64,000 nt of DNA from Blattamonas nauphoetae (lineage: Eukaryota > Preaxostyla > Oxymonadida). The position numbers and the translations under genes are program-made. The stretch lies in the NCBI GenBank assembly GCA_033064195.1, contig JARBJD010000018.1, forward strand, positions 372,001-436,000, in the 5' to 3' direction. The notes below the pieces were generated by a model. It ran no database searches. It was not told the DNA's origin and saw only the letters and a list, made by a program, of their open reading frames with translations. Numbering within the stretch: the stretch's first letter is position 1; the number at the start of each line of letters is the position of its first letter. Below, piece by piece: positions 45,081 through 57,052 of the stretch.

Positions 45081-47053
45081 ATGCTCCATTCTCCTCTCAA
45101 TACCAACGCTCAGATTCCCCGTGTGGGACTTGGAACCTTGGACTCAAGAGGCGATGATGGCTATACGTGTGTCCAATATTGCTGGATGATTTGACAATTC
45201 TGCGTGTGATTTCAGAGCTGTTCTCGACGCTTTCGATGCAGGATATCGGAGTTTTGATCTCGCATTTGCATATCTAAATGAAGAACCGATGGGACGAGGT
45301 TTTTGCGTGTTTCAGTTTGTCATAGTCTCAGCATTCAAACACATCATTGAATCAGGAAAAGCGGCATGGGTTCGGTACGTAGGTTGAAGTTCGGCATGTA
45401 GGTCAAAGGTTCGGAATGTAGGTCTGAGTTCGGCAGGTAGGTCATTGGGATGAAATGGATTGAGACGCATTTTTGGGTGTTGTGAAGATGAAATTGACGA
45501 CATGTTTTACTGTTTGACTCTGATCTACTTGTTTTCAACTCGTTTTCACAAAAAAATGAGAGAGCAACAAATGAAGGAAGAGTGAAAGGGAACATATATT
45601 AAACATCGTATCAAAATGGTCGAGATTTGTGTGACTAATGTTGACGAAATATCCTTGATAGTCAGATCTGTCCACTTTCAAGTTGACTCGCTTTTCTATT
45701 TCTAGTCGTCAAACTGGATCATAAAACGGAAAATGCAGTTAATATGCTATAAATGAGTGACATTGAGGGTGAAAGTTAGGAATCGAGCAAGATATAGTGT
45801 CAAATCTGTGGATGATACAATGATCATCGATTCTGCTTCGACTATGTTGTACATCTCTTTTTACATATTGCATTCCCTTCAAATTCACCTTTAAGGCGTG
45901 ATATTTCTATAATTCACATGATGAATTGACAATGAGAAAGAAAAACGAAATTTTGACCCATCACGAAAGTGTTTCGTTTTCATTTCTCATCTCTCCAATT
46001 TTCACTCATCATGTCGCAATCCTCCATTAAATCATCAATTAAATGTGAATATTTGACGTTTATTGTCAGTATCATCTCATAGGAACAGAAAAGTGACAAA
46101 CTTTGAATCAGCAGGTTGATCATCTGTTCCATCGAGTTGAATTTATGAATGGATGAAATTTTCAAATCGTGTGTATTTTCACCCTGGTCACTGTATCGTG
46201 ATCTTTCTGCATTTTGAACTCTTCAATTTAGCATGAAAAAGGAGAAAGACCTACGATCCGAACTTCGACCTACCATCCGAACCCATGCCGGAAAAGCAAA
46301 ACGGGAAGACTTGTTCATCACGTCGAAGGTGTGGCTGTCGTTTCGATTCTGTGATGTCTTCAGTTGTGGTGTAGTGACCATCGGCCAGAACTGGTGCTGC
46401 CTGCGTATCAGCGGACACTGAAGAACCTCCAACTGGACTACCTCGATCTCTACCTCGTGCACTGGCCATTTGCAATGCCTCCGGATTCCCTGCCAATCTC
46501 GAAGGACAAAGACGGGTTCTCACCAGTTGAAAGAATTCCATTGTCGGCGACGTGGAAGGCGATGGAGGAACTTTACGAGAAAGGGCTGGTGAAAGCGATC
46601 GGTGTGTCGAACGTGACAGTTGCGCTTCTGTACGAGCTGTATTGCGGATGCAAGATCATTCCCGCAGTGAATCAAGTGGAGATGCACCCGTTCTGCCAAC
46701 AGCCCAAACTGATCTCGTTCTGCGAGCGGATTGGTGTGCATCTGACAGCGTACTGTCCACTCGGGCGTGGTGCAAAAAGTGGAGAAGTGAATGCAAGCAA
46801 TCATCCTGTGCTGGTGGAGATTGGGAAGAAACACAAGAAAAGTGCAGCGCAGGTTGCTCTGCGTTGACAAATGCAGCGCTCACAGAACATTTCAGTGATT
46901 CCGAAAAGCGTTCGAAAGGAAAGGATGATCGAAAACATCTCGATCTTCGACTTTGAACTGACGCCCTCTGAGATGGAGGAGATCGCCAAACTTGACGAAA
47001 ACAGACACGTGATTGATGTCGAAGCGTTGTTCGATATCCCGCTCTTCAACTAG
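45081..47053 (+). pseudogene. Aldo-keto reductase, split by a transposon and with a premature stop
   Basis: Exons: 45081-45166 (start MLHSPLNTNAQIPRVGLGTL), 45216-45298 (AGYRSFDLAFAYLNEEPMGR, with the conserved Asp and Tyr positions), 45332-46328 minus the insert (FKHIIESGKAKREDLFITSK, conserved Lys), and 46364 onward (YLDLYLVHWP with the conserved His; IGVSN; NQVEMHPFCQQ; LTAYCPLGRG). Introns are 49, 33 and 35 nt. Removing 45363-46289 plus one GGAAAAGC restores the third exon exactly. At 46865-46867 a TGA replaces the near-invariant Trp of the ALRW motif, and the frame continues to a normal C-terminus (IPKSV, FELTPSEMEEIAKLD) ending at 47053. AKRs reduce carbonyls with NADPH; this copy is broken twice. 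Confidence 0.85.
45363..46289. mobile_element. Non-autonomous DNA element, 927 bp, 8-bp TSD, in the reductase gene
   Basis: Ends GGCATGGGTTCGGTACGTAG (45363) and, in reverse complement at 46289, GGCATGGGTTCGGATGGTAG. Both are built of GTTCGG and GTAGGT words that repeat several times near each end. GGAAAAGC flanks it (45355-45362, 46290-46297). No coding potential. Size, TSD length and GG-start fit a small MULE- or Merlin-like element. Confidence 0.8.
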
Positions 47054-47429
47054 TTCCCGTGTTCTTGTCCGTTCTCTTTCTTGTTCTTTCTCATACGAAA
47101 TCTTCATTTCTCGTTCATCGAACCCTCACTCACAGTGTTTGTTTGCAGAAACGTGTCTCGTGAATTTTGTGGATTCACAAGTGAAGACGAGAGATAGAAC
47201 GGGCCAAAGTTGAGACGACATTTCTGTCATTCGATTTTCGTGTGAATGATGGGATGAAGAATGAGAGTCGGAGAGTGGTGTCTTTGGCATTCGCTCTTGA
47301 CTGCCTTCGAGGGTCTCGTTTGAACATTGGAAAACAGCTACTTAACACAAAAGTCAGTGAATGTCGAAAATGTGGACAGAGAAAGTCCAAACTGAAACTA
47401 AGTGAGGGTCAAGAACTCGTTCAGAGAAG
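47054..47429. other. Spacer after the reductase gene
   Basis: Nothing recognisable. ARM-like homology begins abruptly near 47430, so a rearrangement breakpoint lies here. Confidence 0.4.
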
Positions 47430-48769
47430 AATCGGGTGAGACGATAAAGAGTTTCTGACTCGGAGAGAGGAAGAGAAGCAAAATCGACTGTTTCAAACAT
47501 CCGCTCAACGAGATTCGCTGTCATGAATGTAGTCTCATCCATTCAGACACAATCACAATGTTTATAATGGTCATGAGGGTCTTCTCTCTGATGGTTTTGG
47601 TAGAGAGTTGAAGAGAGTATAGAATGAGGTCAGGGAAGGATGGGTCGTCGAGGATGACTGTTTAAAAGGTCGATTTGTGGGGATCTGTGTCGCTGAATGT
47701 CAAATTGACGATGAATCTCCATCCATTGTTCACGCAGACTTCACACCCATCTCGATGGTGTTTGAGAGAACCAGAAGTTTGTGTGTCATCTGCAGAAACC
47801 AATGGAGTGGTTGGAGAAGAATCGGAGGGAAGAGAAGCGATGAGATTGTCGATATTCGAAATGTGCGTGAGAATCGTTGTGAGAGCTTCTTTCACAAAGA
47901 GAATCAATTCTTGAATGATCTCAGAATCAACCTGAAATGACGAAAAATGATGGAAAGAGTCAAGACACACTTCGACTGGTGGGGTTGCGGTCATGAGGGA
48001 AAGTGGGAGGTGGAACGAATATGAACAGAAGGGAAGTGAACGTGTGATTTGGGACGGATCATCTTTCGAGACTTGGATGTATTATTTTTGGGAGATGTGA
48101 AGGATCGGTTGGGAAATGAGATGGGAATTCGGAGAAAACGATTCGGAGTTTCTTTGTCAGAGCGGCCAGAAATGAGAGACCAGAATATTGTTGGTGTGGG
48201 GAAGATGATGGGAAGATGGGTGAGGGGAGAAGGGAGAAAGCTGGGGGAGATCGTTCGACGACACGGAAGAGAGTTGTAACAAAAGGGGAGGCGATTCTGA
48301 GATGTTGAAAGAGTGAAGTCCGAGACAAAGTGGACAACTGCAGAGGGAGGCGATGAGTTCCCGAGAACAGAGAAAATGGAAATGATCAAGTCCTTGTGAT
48401 GGAGGATACACGAGTCAGGAATTTCAGATTCGAAGAAGAGCGATTTCATGCAAGAACAATACTGAAAACAAATGAGCAAGAGGAAAGGATGAAGCACACT
48501 GAGTCCAATGCAGGACATGAAGACCAATCTTCGAATTGCGTGAGCACAAAAGAAGCGATTTCAGACGAAATCGAGGAGCGAATGAACAACGACGATTTCG
48601 AATCTGAAAGAAAGCAAGAAAGACATCCACCACAAATAACAAATCTACCAAGATAATCAATAAATTTCATCACTTCAATCTGAAAAGTGAGAATGAACAG
48701 AAGTGAATCGGAGCGACTCAAAAAAGGTGTTCTAAACACTTGATTCTTGTTCAAGGAGCAGAAAACCAA
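47430..48769 (-). pseudogene. ARM-like repeat family, truncated and frameshifted copy
   Basis: Minus-strand family blocks in order: exon with FEDWSSCPALDSVCFILSS (about 48560-48490), MKSLFFESEIPDSCILHHKD, LTHLPIIFPTPTIFWSL-type segment (frameshifted around 48150-48060), the 39-nt intron segment (about 47973-47935), LPSDSSPTTPLVSADD, then LVERMFETVDFASLPLSESE (about 47520-47440), where homology stops. The C-terminal third and the 5' leader exons are absent. Several frame changes; a dead copy. Confidence 0.75.
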
Positions 48770-48837
48770 GTGTGATGATTGTAATACTACGAGAATGAAA
48801 ACAGGAGAAGGGGGATGAATGGTTTGATGACATCATC

Positions 48838-51800
48838 GTTCCTCTTCCACGACTCTCAGCAATTCAGCGATTGCAGCATTTTGAGGGCGCGTCGGGTCTG
48901 TCACGAGATGGAGGACCTTCGACAGCTCTCGTTTCTGTCGTTTGTTCAGCGATGAAGCAAAAACGTGAAGTGTCGAGATGGTTGATGGGAGGCCGGGGAG
49001 CGTGATCAGTTGAGACGGCGTCTGGGTCACTTGGTTGATCAGAAGGTCTTTTTGGGAAGGCGAGGCGTGGCTGAGAAATGACGAGAAGAGCTCGCATCCC
49101 GCTGAGGATGTCAGGATGGATGGGAATAAGCGAATGAACGAGGAGAGGAGGGAGGTGTGGTGCGGAGGTATTCTGAGGAGATAAGAAAACAAAAAAATGA
49201 CGATGGAGAGAATTGAAGAGAGAGACAGAAGAAAGAAAACTCGAACACAATCCACTCCCCTCCCATCCACCGATTGCCATACCCTCCGTGCTTCCACTGC
49301 GCGACCAGCATCGACTTCACCAACCCTGTGGACCACGAACACGAACAAAACGACCCCAAATGCCGAAGCACTAATCCAGCAATCAGCTCCTTCTCCTGCA
49401 GCCCCCCTCCTCCGTACACTCTCTGGATCAGCATGAACGAGTGGGCGAGTGGCTGTGCCAGTCCGTTCGAAGGGGGGCGAGAAAGAATGTCTTCCAACAC
49501 AAACCCAACGTCTGTTTTCTTCCAAACAGACAGGATCGTGTTCAACACTTGTCGTCCGTTCTCGTTCAACGAGATCTGGCTGAGGTTGACTTTCAATCCT
49601 TTCTCAACGTGAGCACGTAGGGCCTCTTCCTGTGCAACCACGTTCATGATCTTCTGCATGAACCGCATTCCATGTCGATGGTTGCAGAGATGAACGTATT
49701 CCGAGGAAATGCTGATCAGAATCGACAGACGCTGGCTTTCGTTGCTCAGCTCAAACAGCTTCTGCATGGCATAGTTGCCAAATTGGTTGCACGCGTATTT
49801 TGGGAGCGATCCGACCAACTCCACAAGAATCTCGTTCACCACCCAAACAAGATTCTTCTGTCCCATCATTGGTCCTCGTGTCGCTCGTTCGTGTGCTCCG
49901 TCTCGCTCTCTCTCCTTTTCTTTGATCGCTTCCAACACGTCTTGGAAGAATCGGCATCCAACTTGACTCCGCAGCACTTCGCTCATTCGACCCAACACTG
50001 TCTCCACTGTCGCAATCGGGTTGTCTCTGTCGATGTCGGCTGATGAGATAAGATGGCGGAATTGCAAGCCTGGTGTTGGCGACACCGTTTCATGTTTGTT
50101 TCTCTGCGATTTTGGGACTGGACTGGTTGACGTGGCGGGTGTGGAAGTGGTGAATGTCTTTCCTCGTTGTTTGTCTTCTTTCTTCTTCAATTTCTCCTCA
50201 ATCGGCGGTGTGGCGAGGAGCGAATGCGAGTCAAACACATTCTGACCAAACAACGGCATTCCAGCTGTCTGGGAATCTGCTGGGAACGGAAAAGAACTGT
50301 GATTTGTGTTGACTTGGCCAAAGTCTCTTTTCCATCCCATTTCTGGCTGCGTTCTTTGCATTGCCCCAGCACGTGTGTCGGTCTGTCCATTCATCGCTGG
50401 TTGATGGAAGTGTGTTGAACCAGCAGTTGTCTGATGATTTGGACCGTTTTTTTTCTTCCTGTTGCTTTTCTGAGTATTTCTTGTGGGTGTCGATTCCAAC
50501 ACTCGCATTGATGTGTTCGGTGCTGTCACTGTGAACAAGACTGGTTGGTGTGGTGAAATCGCTGAGATCGGCGACGAAAACATGCTTCCATCTTTCAGGA
50601 TCGGATTCACAGTCACATTGTGGGTCGGAGCTTGTCCCTTTGTCTTCGCTTTCTGATGTGTTGTTGTTTGGGCTGAGTGAGGAGCGGGAAGCCGGTCGTT
50701 CGGTGAGAAGTCCATTGTGGTGTTCGTGTTCCATCCAACCATCCCATCGATCGAATGTCGGGGAGGATGTAGTGATGTGGGGAGGGAGAGCGAGGACGGG
50801 ACTGAAAAATGGGAAAAAGGGGAAGGGAACATCGACGACGAATCCAGCGTGGATGTGGGTGGCGTGAAAGACGATTGTTGAGACGAGAATTGTGTGGATT
50901 GAGACTGAAATAAAGACTGGGTCTGTTGTGGTTGATGTTGGTGAAGGAATGGTTTTGGAGATGGCGAGAAGGTTAGGGATAACGGAAGCGATGAGACGCC
51001 GAGTGACAGCGGCAGAGTCTGCTGTCCAACTGAGTGTGAATTGTGAGCGAGCGGGGTTGTGGTCAGAGTTGGAGGGAGCGAAAGCACTTGTGGTGATGGC
51101 CCACTGCCTGTGTTCATCGTTGTTGAGGGGGGAGATGTGATTGATGGGGGAGATTGGGTGTTCCACATGCCCTGCACTGGTTGTGTTCCTTTTCCAATGA
51201 AACCTGCTGGCCGTACATCTGAAACCACATTTCGGTCGCTCAACGACAGACGCGAGTGCAATTGACTAACATTCGAAGACTGCCTTGCCAGTGGCTTCTG
51301 CGGAGATTGTGAATTCAGCGAGGGCATGTTAAACGATGCTGATCTCAGAAACGTCGACGGAATTGTCGATCGAGGGACGTGCGGAGAAGCAGCTTCGTCG
51401 GGACTCATCTGCTGATTCGAGAGTTGTCGATGGATGTGGATGAGCTCCTCCACAGGTGGGGAGTGTGGTGACGTTGTGAGGAGACGAGGAGGGCTCGTGA
51501 TGCTGTCGGCGTCGAGTTCGGATCTCTTCAACGACCTTTCTATTCTGGGCGACATTTCGGAAATGTCGATCGACATGGAATGTGTCCTGACGAGGTCCGC
51601 TCGACTTGGGATTCGCCAGCCTTGCGATGATCCCGACGCGTCAGGTGAAACTTCCGAAAATGACTCTTCCAGGACGACCAAAGGTGTGGGAGAGGCCGAG
51701 TGCGAGCGAGCCATCACTCCAGCCAACTCCGACACGACTGTCCGCAGCTTCCGATCCGCGTCTTCGTCGCCCCTCCACTTCCCTTCCATCGCATACACCT

Positions 51801-53031
51801 CTCCTCGCCCAATCCCCTCCGCGTCGCTGTCGGCTCGTGCACCCACCAAATGCGTCCGCACAATCGTCCGCGTGGGTGGCGTGCTCGTTTCCAGCGAGCC
51901 CTGCGGCAGGCGGAACGGCTCCACGTCGACTGGCGGAAGGTGCAGCGAATAAACGGGATCTGTGTCCTTCCGATCTCCAAAACGAGCTTGGAGCGACGAC
52001 GGGGCTGCTCGCGGTGAATCAATCGAACGTCCAAACCCATTTCGCCCCATTGTTCCGCCAGAATTCGGGTTTGGGTTCGACGTGGTCACACTCGGCATCG
52101 CTGACGCTGATATCGACCGGCGATGAACTACGCCCGCCTCAGGCTCTCCCAAAAAGGTGGATGGAGGCTGGGAATAGAGTGGACGAGGCGAGATGTTGAT
52201 TTGCATCCCAGTCACCGATTCTGAGATCGGGCCGTTCGGCGACAAGAATAGCGGTCCCATCGAAGATCGAACGTCCACCTTTTGCGACCCTGACATCATT
52301 TCTCGCCCAATCGCCAATCGATCTCCCAAATTCCCAACATATCGCGTTGTTTCCATTGGCAGCGACATCGCATCCGATTGTCCGAGACCCCCGCTTTGAT
52401 GCGAGTGCTCAGACGATTGCTTCGATCCTGGTGAGAAATCTCCTGAATGTTTTGACAAAGGAAACATCAGTATCGAGTCGAAATCGTACGATTCAAGATC
52501 GGAAAGAAGACTCTTCGTTTTGCTGTCTGATAGCGAATGAGTCACTTCTCCCAATCCTGATGTCGCCATCTGCAATCGCGGTAAGTGTCCAGTGTTCGTC
52601 AGAAGGTCTGACACATCATAATCTCCACCAGGCATCGAAAACGACGATTCTTGGTCTTCAAGATCTCCTTCCGCATTCATCTCCACAAGTGCTGCCATTT
52701 CGTAGAGTCCAGGTTCCCCTTCATGAATGTTCTTCACTCGTTCTGATTCGATAGCTGGTGATTGTTCTGTCTTATCAACACTCATCGGCGAGAAATCCGG
52801 AAAGACTGCGCTCAATCCAACTGTTTCTTCCTCAACACCACGCCGGTGAATCGACTCTGAGAACGGCGGTGTTTCCTGATGAAGTTGAGAAATCGGTTGT
52901 TCCTGCGAGAGATGAAGCGAGATGAAGAGAAGTGACAGAAACCATGACAGCAGCTGAAGAACACAAACCAGATCCGGTTTCTCTTTCCCGAAGGGTATTG
53001 GATTCATCCCAGAACTGAAATCCGTTGTCAT
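48838..53031 (-). CDS. Pumilio/PUF-family RNA-binding protein
   Basis: A predicted cytoplasmic post-transcriptional regulator. The N-terminal ~950 residues are Ser/Pro/Gln/Asn-rich and low in complexity. PUF repeats follow: VGCRFFQDVLEAI, KYACNQFGNYAMQKLFE, HLCNHRHGMRFMQKIMN, SLNENGRQVLNTIL, and weaker ones (HSFMLIQRVYGGG, WSTGLVKSMLVAQWKHGG). The NQFGNYAMQ repeat shows the expected base-contacting side chains. A 66-nt frame-neutral segment (GTTTGTGTTC to TCTCGCAG, about 52969-52904) is probably an intron, because it would otherwise insert a hydrophobic stretch near residue 24. A second intron (49282-49173, GTATGG to CTCCTCAG) joins in phase to the last exon, IPPHHTSLLSSFIRLFPSIL to the end at about 48838. 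The start at 53031 is the first ATG of the frame. Repeats after the fifth are degenerate, so the count of eight is not confirmed. Confidence 0.8.
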
Positions 53032-53548
53032 CGTAAGGTTCGAATAGTGTCGATGGAATCAGGGGTTGATCAAGATTCAAGTACTGGATTACTTCGGAAT
53101 AAACGGAAATTTGAGCGCCATGTTTGATATTTAACACCAACTCTAAGCACGATTCACGAAGACTCTTCCATAGACATTCCACTTTTCGATCAAACCATTC
53201 TCGAAATAATTTGGATGTCCAATGACCAGGGATCTGAGTAGGTCTGTAGATTACTGCAGAAGGTGTGATCATGGATCAGACCTCACGAAACTGAGGGTCT
53301 GATCCGTTTCCTAATTAGGAGTATCGATTTTCCTCATTTTCCATTTTCTCACTTCATTTTCTTCATCGGATCGGTTCAACTCAAGCAATAAACAATCAAT
53401 TATGACCAGATTGCCTCTCGAATGGTCGATTAGACTCATTTCACAGTTTTTTTCGAAAGTAAACTCTCTTTTAATGAAACAGTCTGTTAAGAACAAAAAT
53501 TAGGTCTGATCAATGAAGGTCTGATCGATCAGATCCTTCTCAGGTCCC
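53032..53548. other. Divergent intergenic region between the PUF and ARM-like genes
   Basis: A minus-strand frame 53272-53035 (RPTQIPGHWTSKLFREWFDR, FEPYDDNGFQFWDESN) looks protein-like and might be an upstream exon of the PUF gene or a remnant of another gene. The word AGGTCTGATC/GATCAGACC recurs at 53250-53310 and 53500-53540. Promoters of both divergent genes should lie here. Confidence 0.4.
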
Positions 53549-55781
53549 TGCCAATGACGTTGAAGCTCTCTGTGACGAATCGATAGCGGATTCTACCTCT
53601 GAATCGAGTGTTTCGTGTGGAACTGTCTGTTTGTCGTCGGGTTCGTTGTTGAATCCTGTTTGTTCTTCTTCCACACTTTTCAAACTTTTCTCTCGTTCTC
53701 AGTCCAATATCTCATCACATCTTGAAGTTTTACAATGTGATGATGAAGAGATTATTGGTGACACCCTCCGGGAATTGCAGAAAGTGGCATCTGGTGTGTA
53801 TTCCTGTTTTCTTCATCGATTTGTTGATGATTGTTCTCGATGTTTCAGAAAGTGGGTCGGTTGGCAGTTTCGATGATTGGTGTCGATATCTGTCTCCATT
53901 GTGTTGTGTCCCTCACTCATCTGTCGTTGTGGTCTCGTTTTCTGTTTTGTTGATTGTTGATTGTGGCATTGATTTCAGGCAGAACTGATGAAATTGGTTT
54001 CGATTCTTTGTTTGTGGTTTTCTTGGTTGTGATGATGGATGTCTTCATTTCTTGCTTTCTTGCTTTCTTTCTTGCTTTCTTTCAGATTCGAAATCGCCCT
54101 CGTTCGTTCGCTCTTCGCTTTTGTCTGAAATCGCTTCTTTCGTGATCACGCACTTTGGAGATTGGTCTGCTTGTCCTGCATTGGAATCAGTGTGTTTCAT
54201 TCTTTCATCTTGTTCATTTGTTTTCAGTGTTGTTCTTGCATGGAATCACTCTTTTTCGAACTTGAAAACGTCGACTCACTTTTTCTCCAACACGAGGACT
54301 TGATCAAATCCACATTCGAAAAAATCGGAGAATCATCGCCTCCACCTGCTGTCATCACCACTTTGGCTCGGATTTCTCTCTTCCCTCATCTAAGAATCGC
54401 CTGTTTCTCTCTCGAAGTTCTTTTCAATGTCGTCGAACGAGATCCACCATCTTTCACACTTCTTCCCTCACCCATATTCCCATCATCTTCCCCAATCGAA
54501 CATTTTTCTGGTCTTTCATTCCTGTCTGCTCTGACAAAGAAACTTCGAATCGTTTTCTCCAAATTCCAACAGAATATCCCAACCGATCCTTCACACCTCC
54601 CAAAATTCGTTCCGCTCACGAAAGACGATAAATTCCTCATCGTCATCATCATGACCCTTATCTTCTGTACTTGTTCGTTCATCCTCCCACTCCTAATCTT
54701 GCGAGCATCCCCACGAATCGAAGTGTGTTTTCGCTCTCTTCCTCATTTCTCGTCATTTCAGGTTGATTCGGAGATCATCCGAGAATTGATTCTCTTTGTG
54801 AAAGAATCTATCACAACGATTCTCGCGAACATTTCGAGCATCGACAATCTCATCGCTTCTCTTCCCTCCGACTCTTCTCCAACCACTCCATTTCTTTCTG
54901 GAGTTGACGAAAAACTGGATGTTTCTCTCACAAATCTTCGAATTGGATTTGAAATGTTTGTGCACGCTGGATGGAGTTTCTTCGCCGACATAACTTTCGA
55001 AATCACAGAACCCCACAACTCATCCTTCCAAACAATCATCCTCGACGATCCATCCTTCCCTGACCTCATCATCAACTCTCTCCAGCTCAACCACAAAGAC
55101 ATCAGAGAAAACACCGTCTCCGCCATCTCAAACATCGTTCATTCGTTTCCATCGATGAAAGACAATTTCATTTCTGTCGATCTTCTTGGAAGAATCTTTG
55201 AAACTGTCGATTTTGTCTCTCTTTCTCTCTCGGAGTCCAAACCAGTCTTTCAGCTCACCATATTCCTCGCCAACATGTTATTTCCGAATGGCGACGATGA
55301 AGATGCAAAATTCGAACAATATCGTCTCATTCGTGTTTCTGTGTTCGAACCAGCCAAACAATTCATCGAATTCATGTTCCACAATTCGGACAGACTCATT
55401 GTGAATGAAGCAAGACAACAAGCACTCGAGATTCAACTGGCCATCATCCACAATCACATCAAAAACATGGAACTTCGCTCCGACGAACACGAAGCCAACT
55501 TTGTGTCCGAAATTGCGAAATGGGAAGTGCGAACGATGGTCGAGACGGAGAGCAAAATAGCATTCAACTTCTTCTTCGAGAACTTGCTGAACAGAACGTA
55601 TGAATGGCGATGGAACCAACCCGATCGACAGAAGAGACGAGAAGTGCGTTTGAGAGAAGAAGGGTGGGACGATGCGTTCGAACTGCGAGTGGTGGGGATG
55701 GAGGTGGACACCAATCGGAACGTTCAAACTGTTGTCAGACGATTTAGAATCAAGTTGACATTGAATGCCGACCGACTCTGA
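53549..55781 (+). CDS. ARM-like repeat family gene, complete and uninterrupted reference copy
   Basis: Exons and introns that I can place: exon to 53657 (VPANDVEALCDESIADSTSE), intron 53658-53702 (45 nt); exon 53703-53793 (SNISSHLEVLQCDDEEIIGD), intron to 53848 (55 nt); exon 53849-53931 (SGSVGSFDDWCRYLSPLCC), intron to 53978 (47 nt); exon 53979-54009, intron to 54085 (76 nt); exon 54086-54189, intron to 54237 (48 nt); exon 54238-54722, intron 54723-54761 (39 nt); last exon 54762-55781. All joins are in phase. The product is mostly helical, with signature blocks LIASLPSDSSPTTPFLSG, FPDLIINSLQLNHKDIREN, FETVDFVSLSLSESK and EEGWDDAFELRVVGMEVDTN. The first visible exon opens at an acceptor (CTTCTCAG), so the initiator exon is upstream and unplaced. 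Function unknown; a helical scaffold is inferred. Confidence 0.7.
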
Positions 55782-57052
55782 TGAAGATGTGTCGTCTGTG
55801 GGAACCACACCATTCTCTCATCCACTCGTGTCAAGCTGCACCTCGTCTGACCGAACACCCCTCGCCTCACTCTCACTCATCCCTTCATCACTTCTTTTCT
55901 CTCCTCATCGCGAAGAAACTGGCAGTGTCGTGATTGGAGTTGGTGGAGTGTCTGTCTGTCCCTCCCACTCATCCCCCAAACTCAGATGAGCGAACATGGA
56001 GAGATGAGACGAAACGATCGCCGTGTCATCCTCGTTGGGATTGTGGGACTTGAATGGACCGAGTCATCTGACGACCTCGCCGAAACAGACTGACATTGAC
56101 TCTTCACTTGAACTCCAATCCACTCGTCCCCAATCCCCACTGTTCATCTCTCCCTCTCCTCTTTTGTTATTCGAGGGATGTTCCTGCTGACAGAAAGGAT
56201 GTTGTACAGATCGTCGACCGAGACGGAACTGTAGAGATGGTGGTGCTGGAGATGGAAGGGGAAGATGGAGACAGAGTCGAGCTCGAGTGCATCATGAATC
56301 AATCAAAACAATGGACGATGCTAATTCGGTCTTCAGAATGTTGGATACTCTGACAAACACAATCCAACACTGACTCCGAACCAGAATGAATTTCGTCATC
56401 GTGCAGACATTCGTGATCGACACTCACATCAACCGCTTTATCATTTTTTGCTCTATTTCAGGCCAAATCGTCAACGCGATCCCTTTCTAAGCAATTTGAG
56501 AATGTTTCCTCGTCTCACATGGAATTGTCTCTCTCCTCCACCATCCCCCGACCCACGTTCCTCGTCACACCGCCCAAACACACCGCCCATCTCGTGTTCA
56601 GCCCCTCCCACTCCCTCACTCCCTTCCCAACCAGCCTCAGCTGCGACTGACAACCCCGCCGAGCAGACATCCACCTCCCCTCACCCAGCCAGCTCTCAGA
56701 CGCCTCGGCCGACTCTCTCCCGTCTTCACTTGTGGCACTCGTGGAGGCAGATTTGTTGGCTCTGACTCCGAATCGGAGATGACACTGAGTGTTGACGAAG
56801 CCCTCGTCGTGTTTTGCTCATCGTGGACTCAAGTGACCAGTGAGTCACGTGCTATGGGATGAAATGGTCAGCCTTCAATGCACTCGCAGTCTCTTTCTTT
56901 GGTGATCCTCCTCATTCTCTTTGTTACCCTCTTGGTTGGATTACTATCCCATTGCCATCAAAAGAGTCATCTTCAACCAGAATTTGAGAGTGAAGACTCT
57001 TCTTTTGAATAAGGGCATTTCAAATGTATTGATTCTCGGTTTATTCTGATGA
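55782..57052. other. Conserved 3' flank of the ARM-like gene, then unassigned sequence
   Basis: From 55782 to about 56050 the sequence matches the flank of the copy at 23747 almost base for base in places (gagcgaacatggagagatga). Between 56440 and 56770 a Pro/Ser-rich forward frame (105 codons) has no recognisable domain. Nothing else is supported up to the next family copy at 57053. Confidence 0.5.

Noticed and set aside
49111-49172. C-terminal extension of the PUF protein by read-through into YLRTTPPSSPRSFAY
   Set aside because: A consensus donor (GTATGG at 49282) and acceptor (CTCCTCAG at 49173) join in phase to a better-looking last exon; the read-through part is translated intron.
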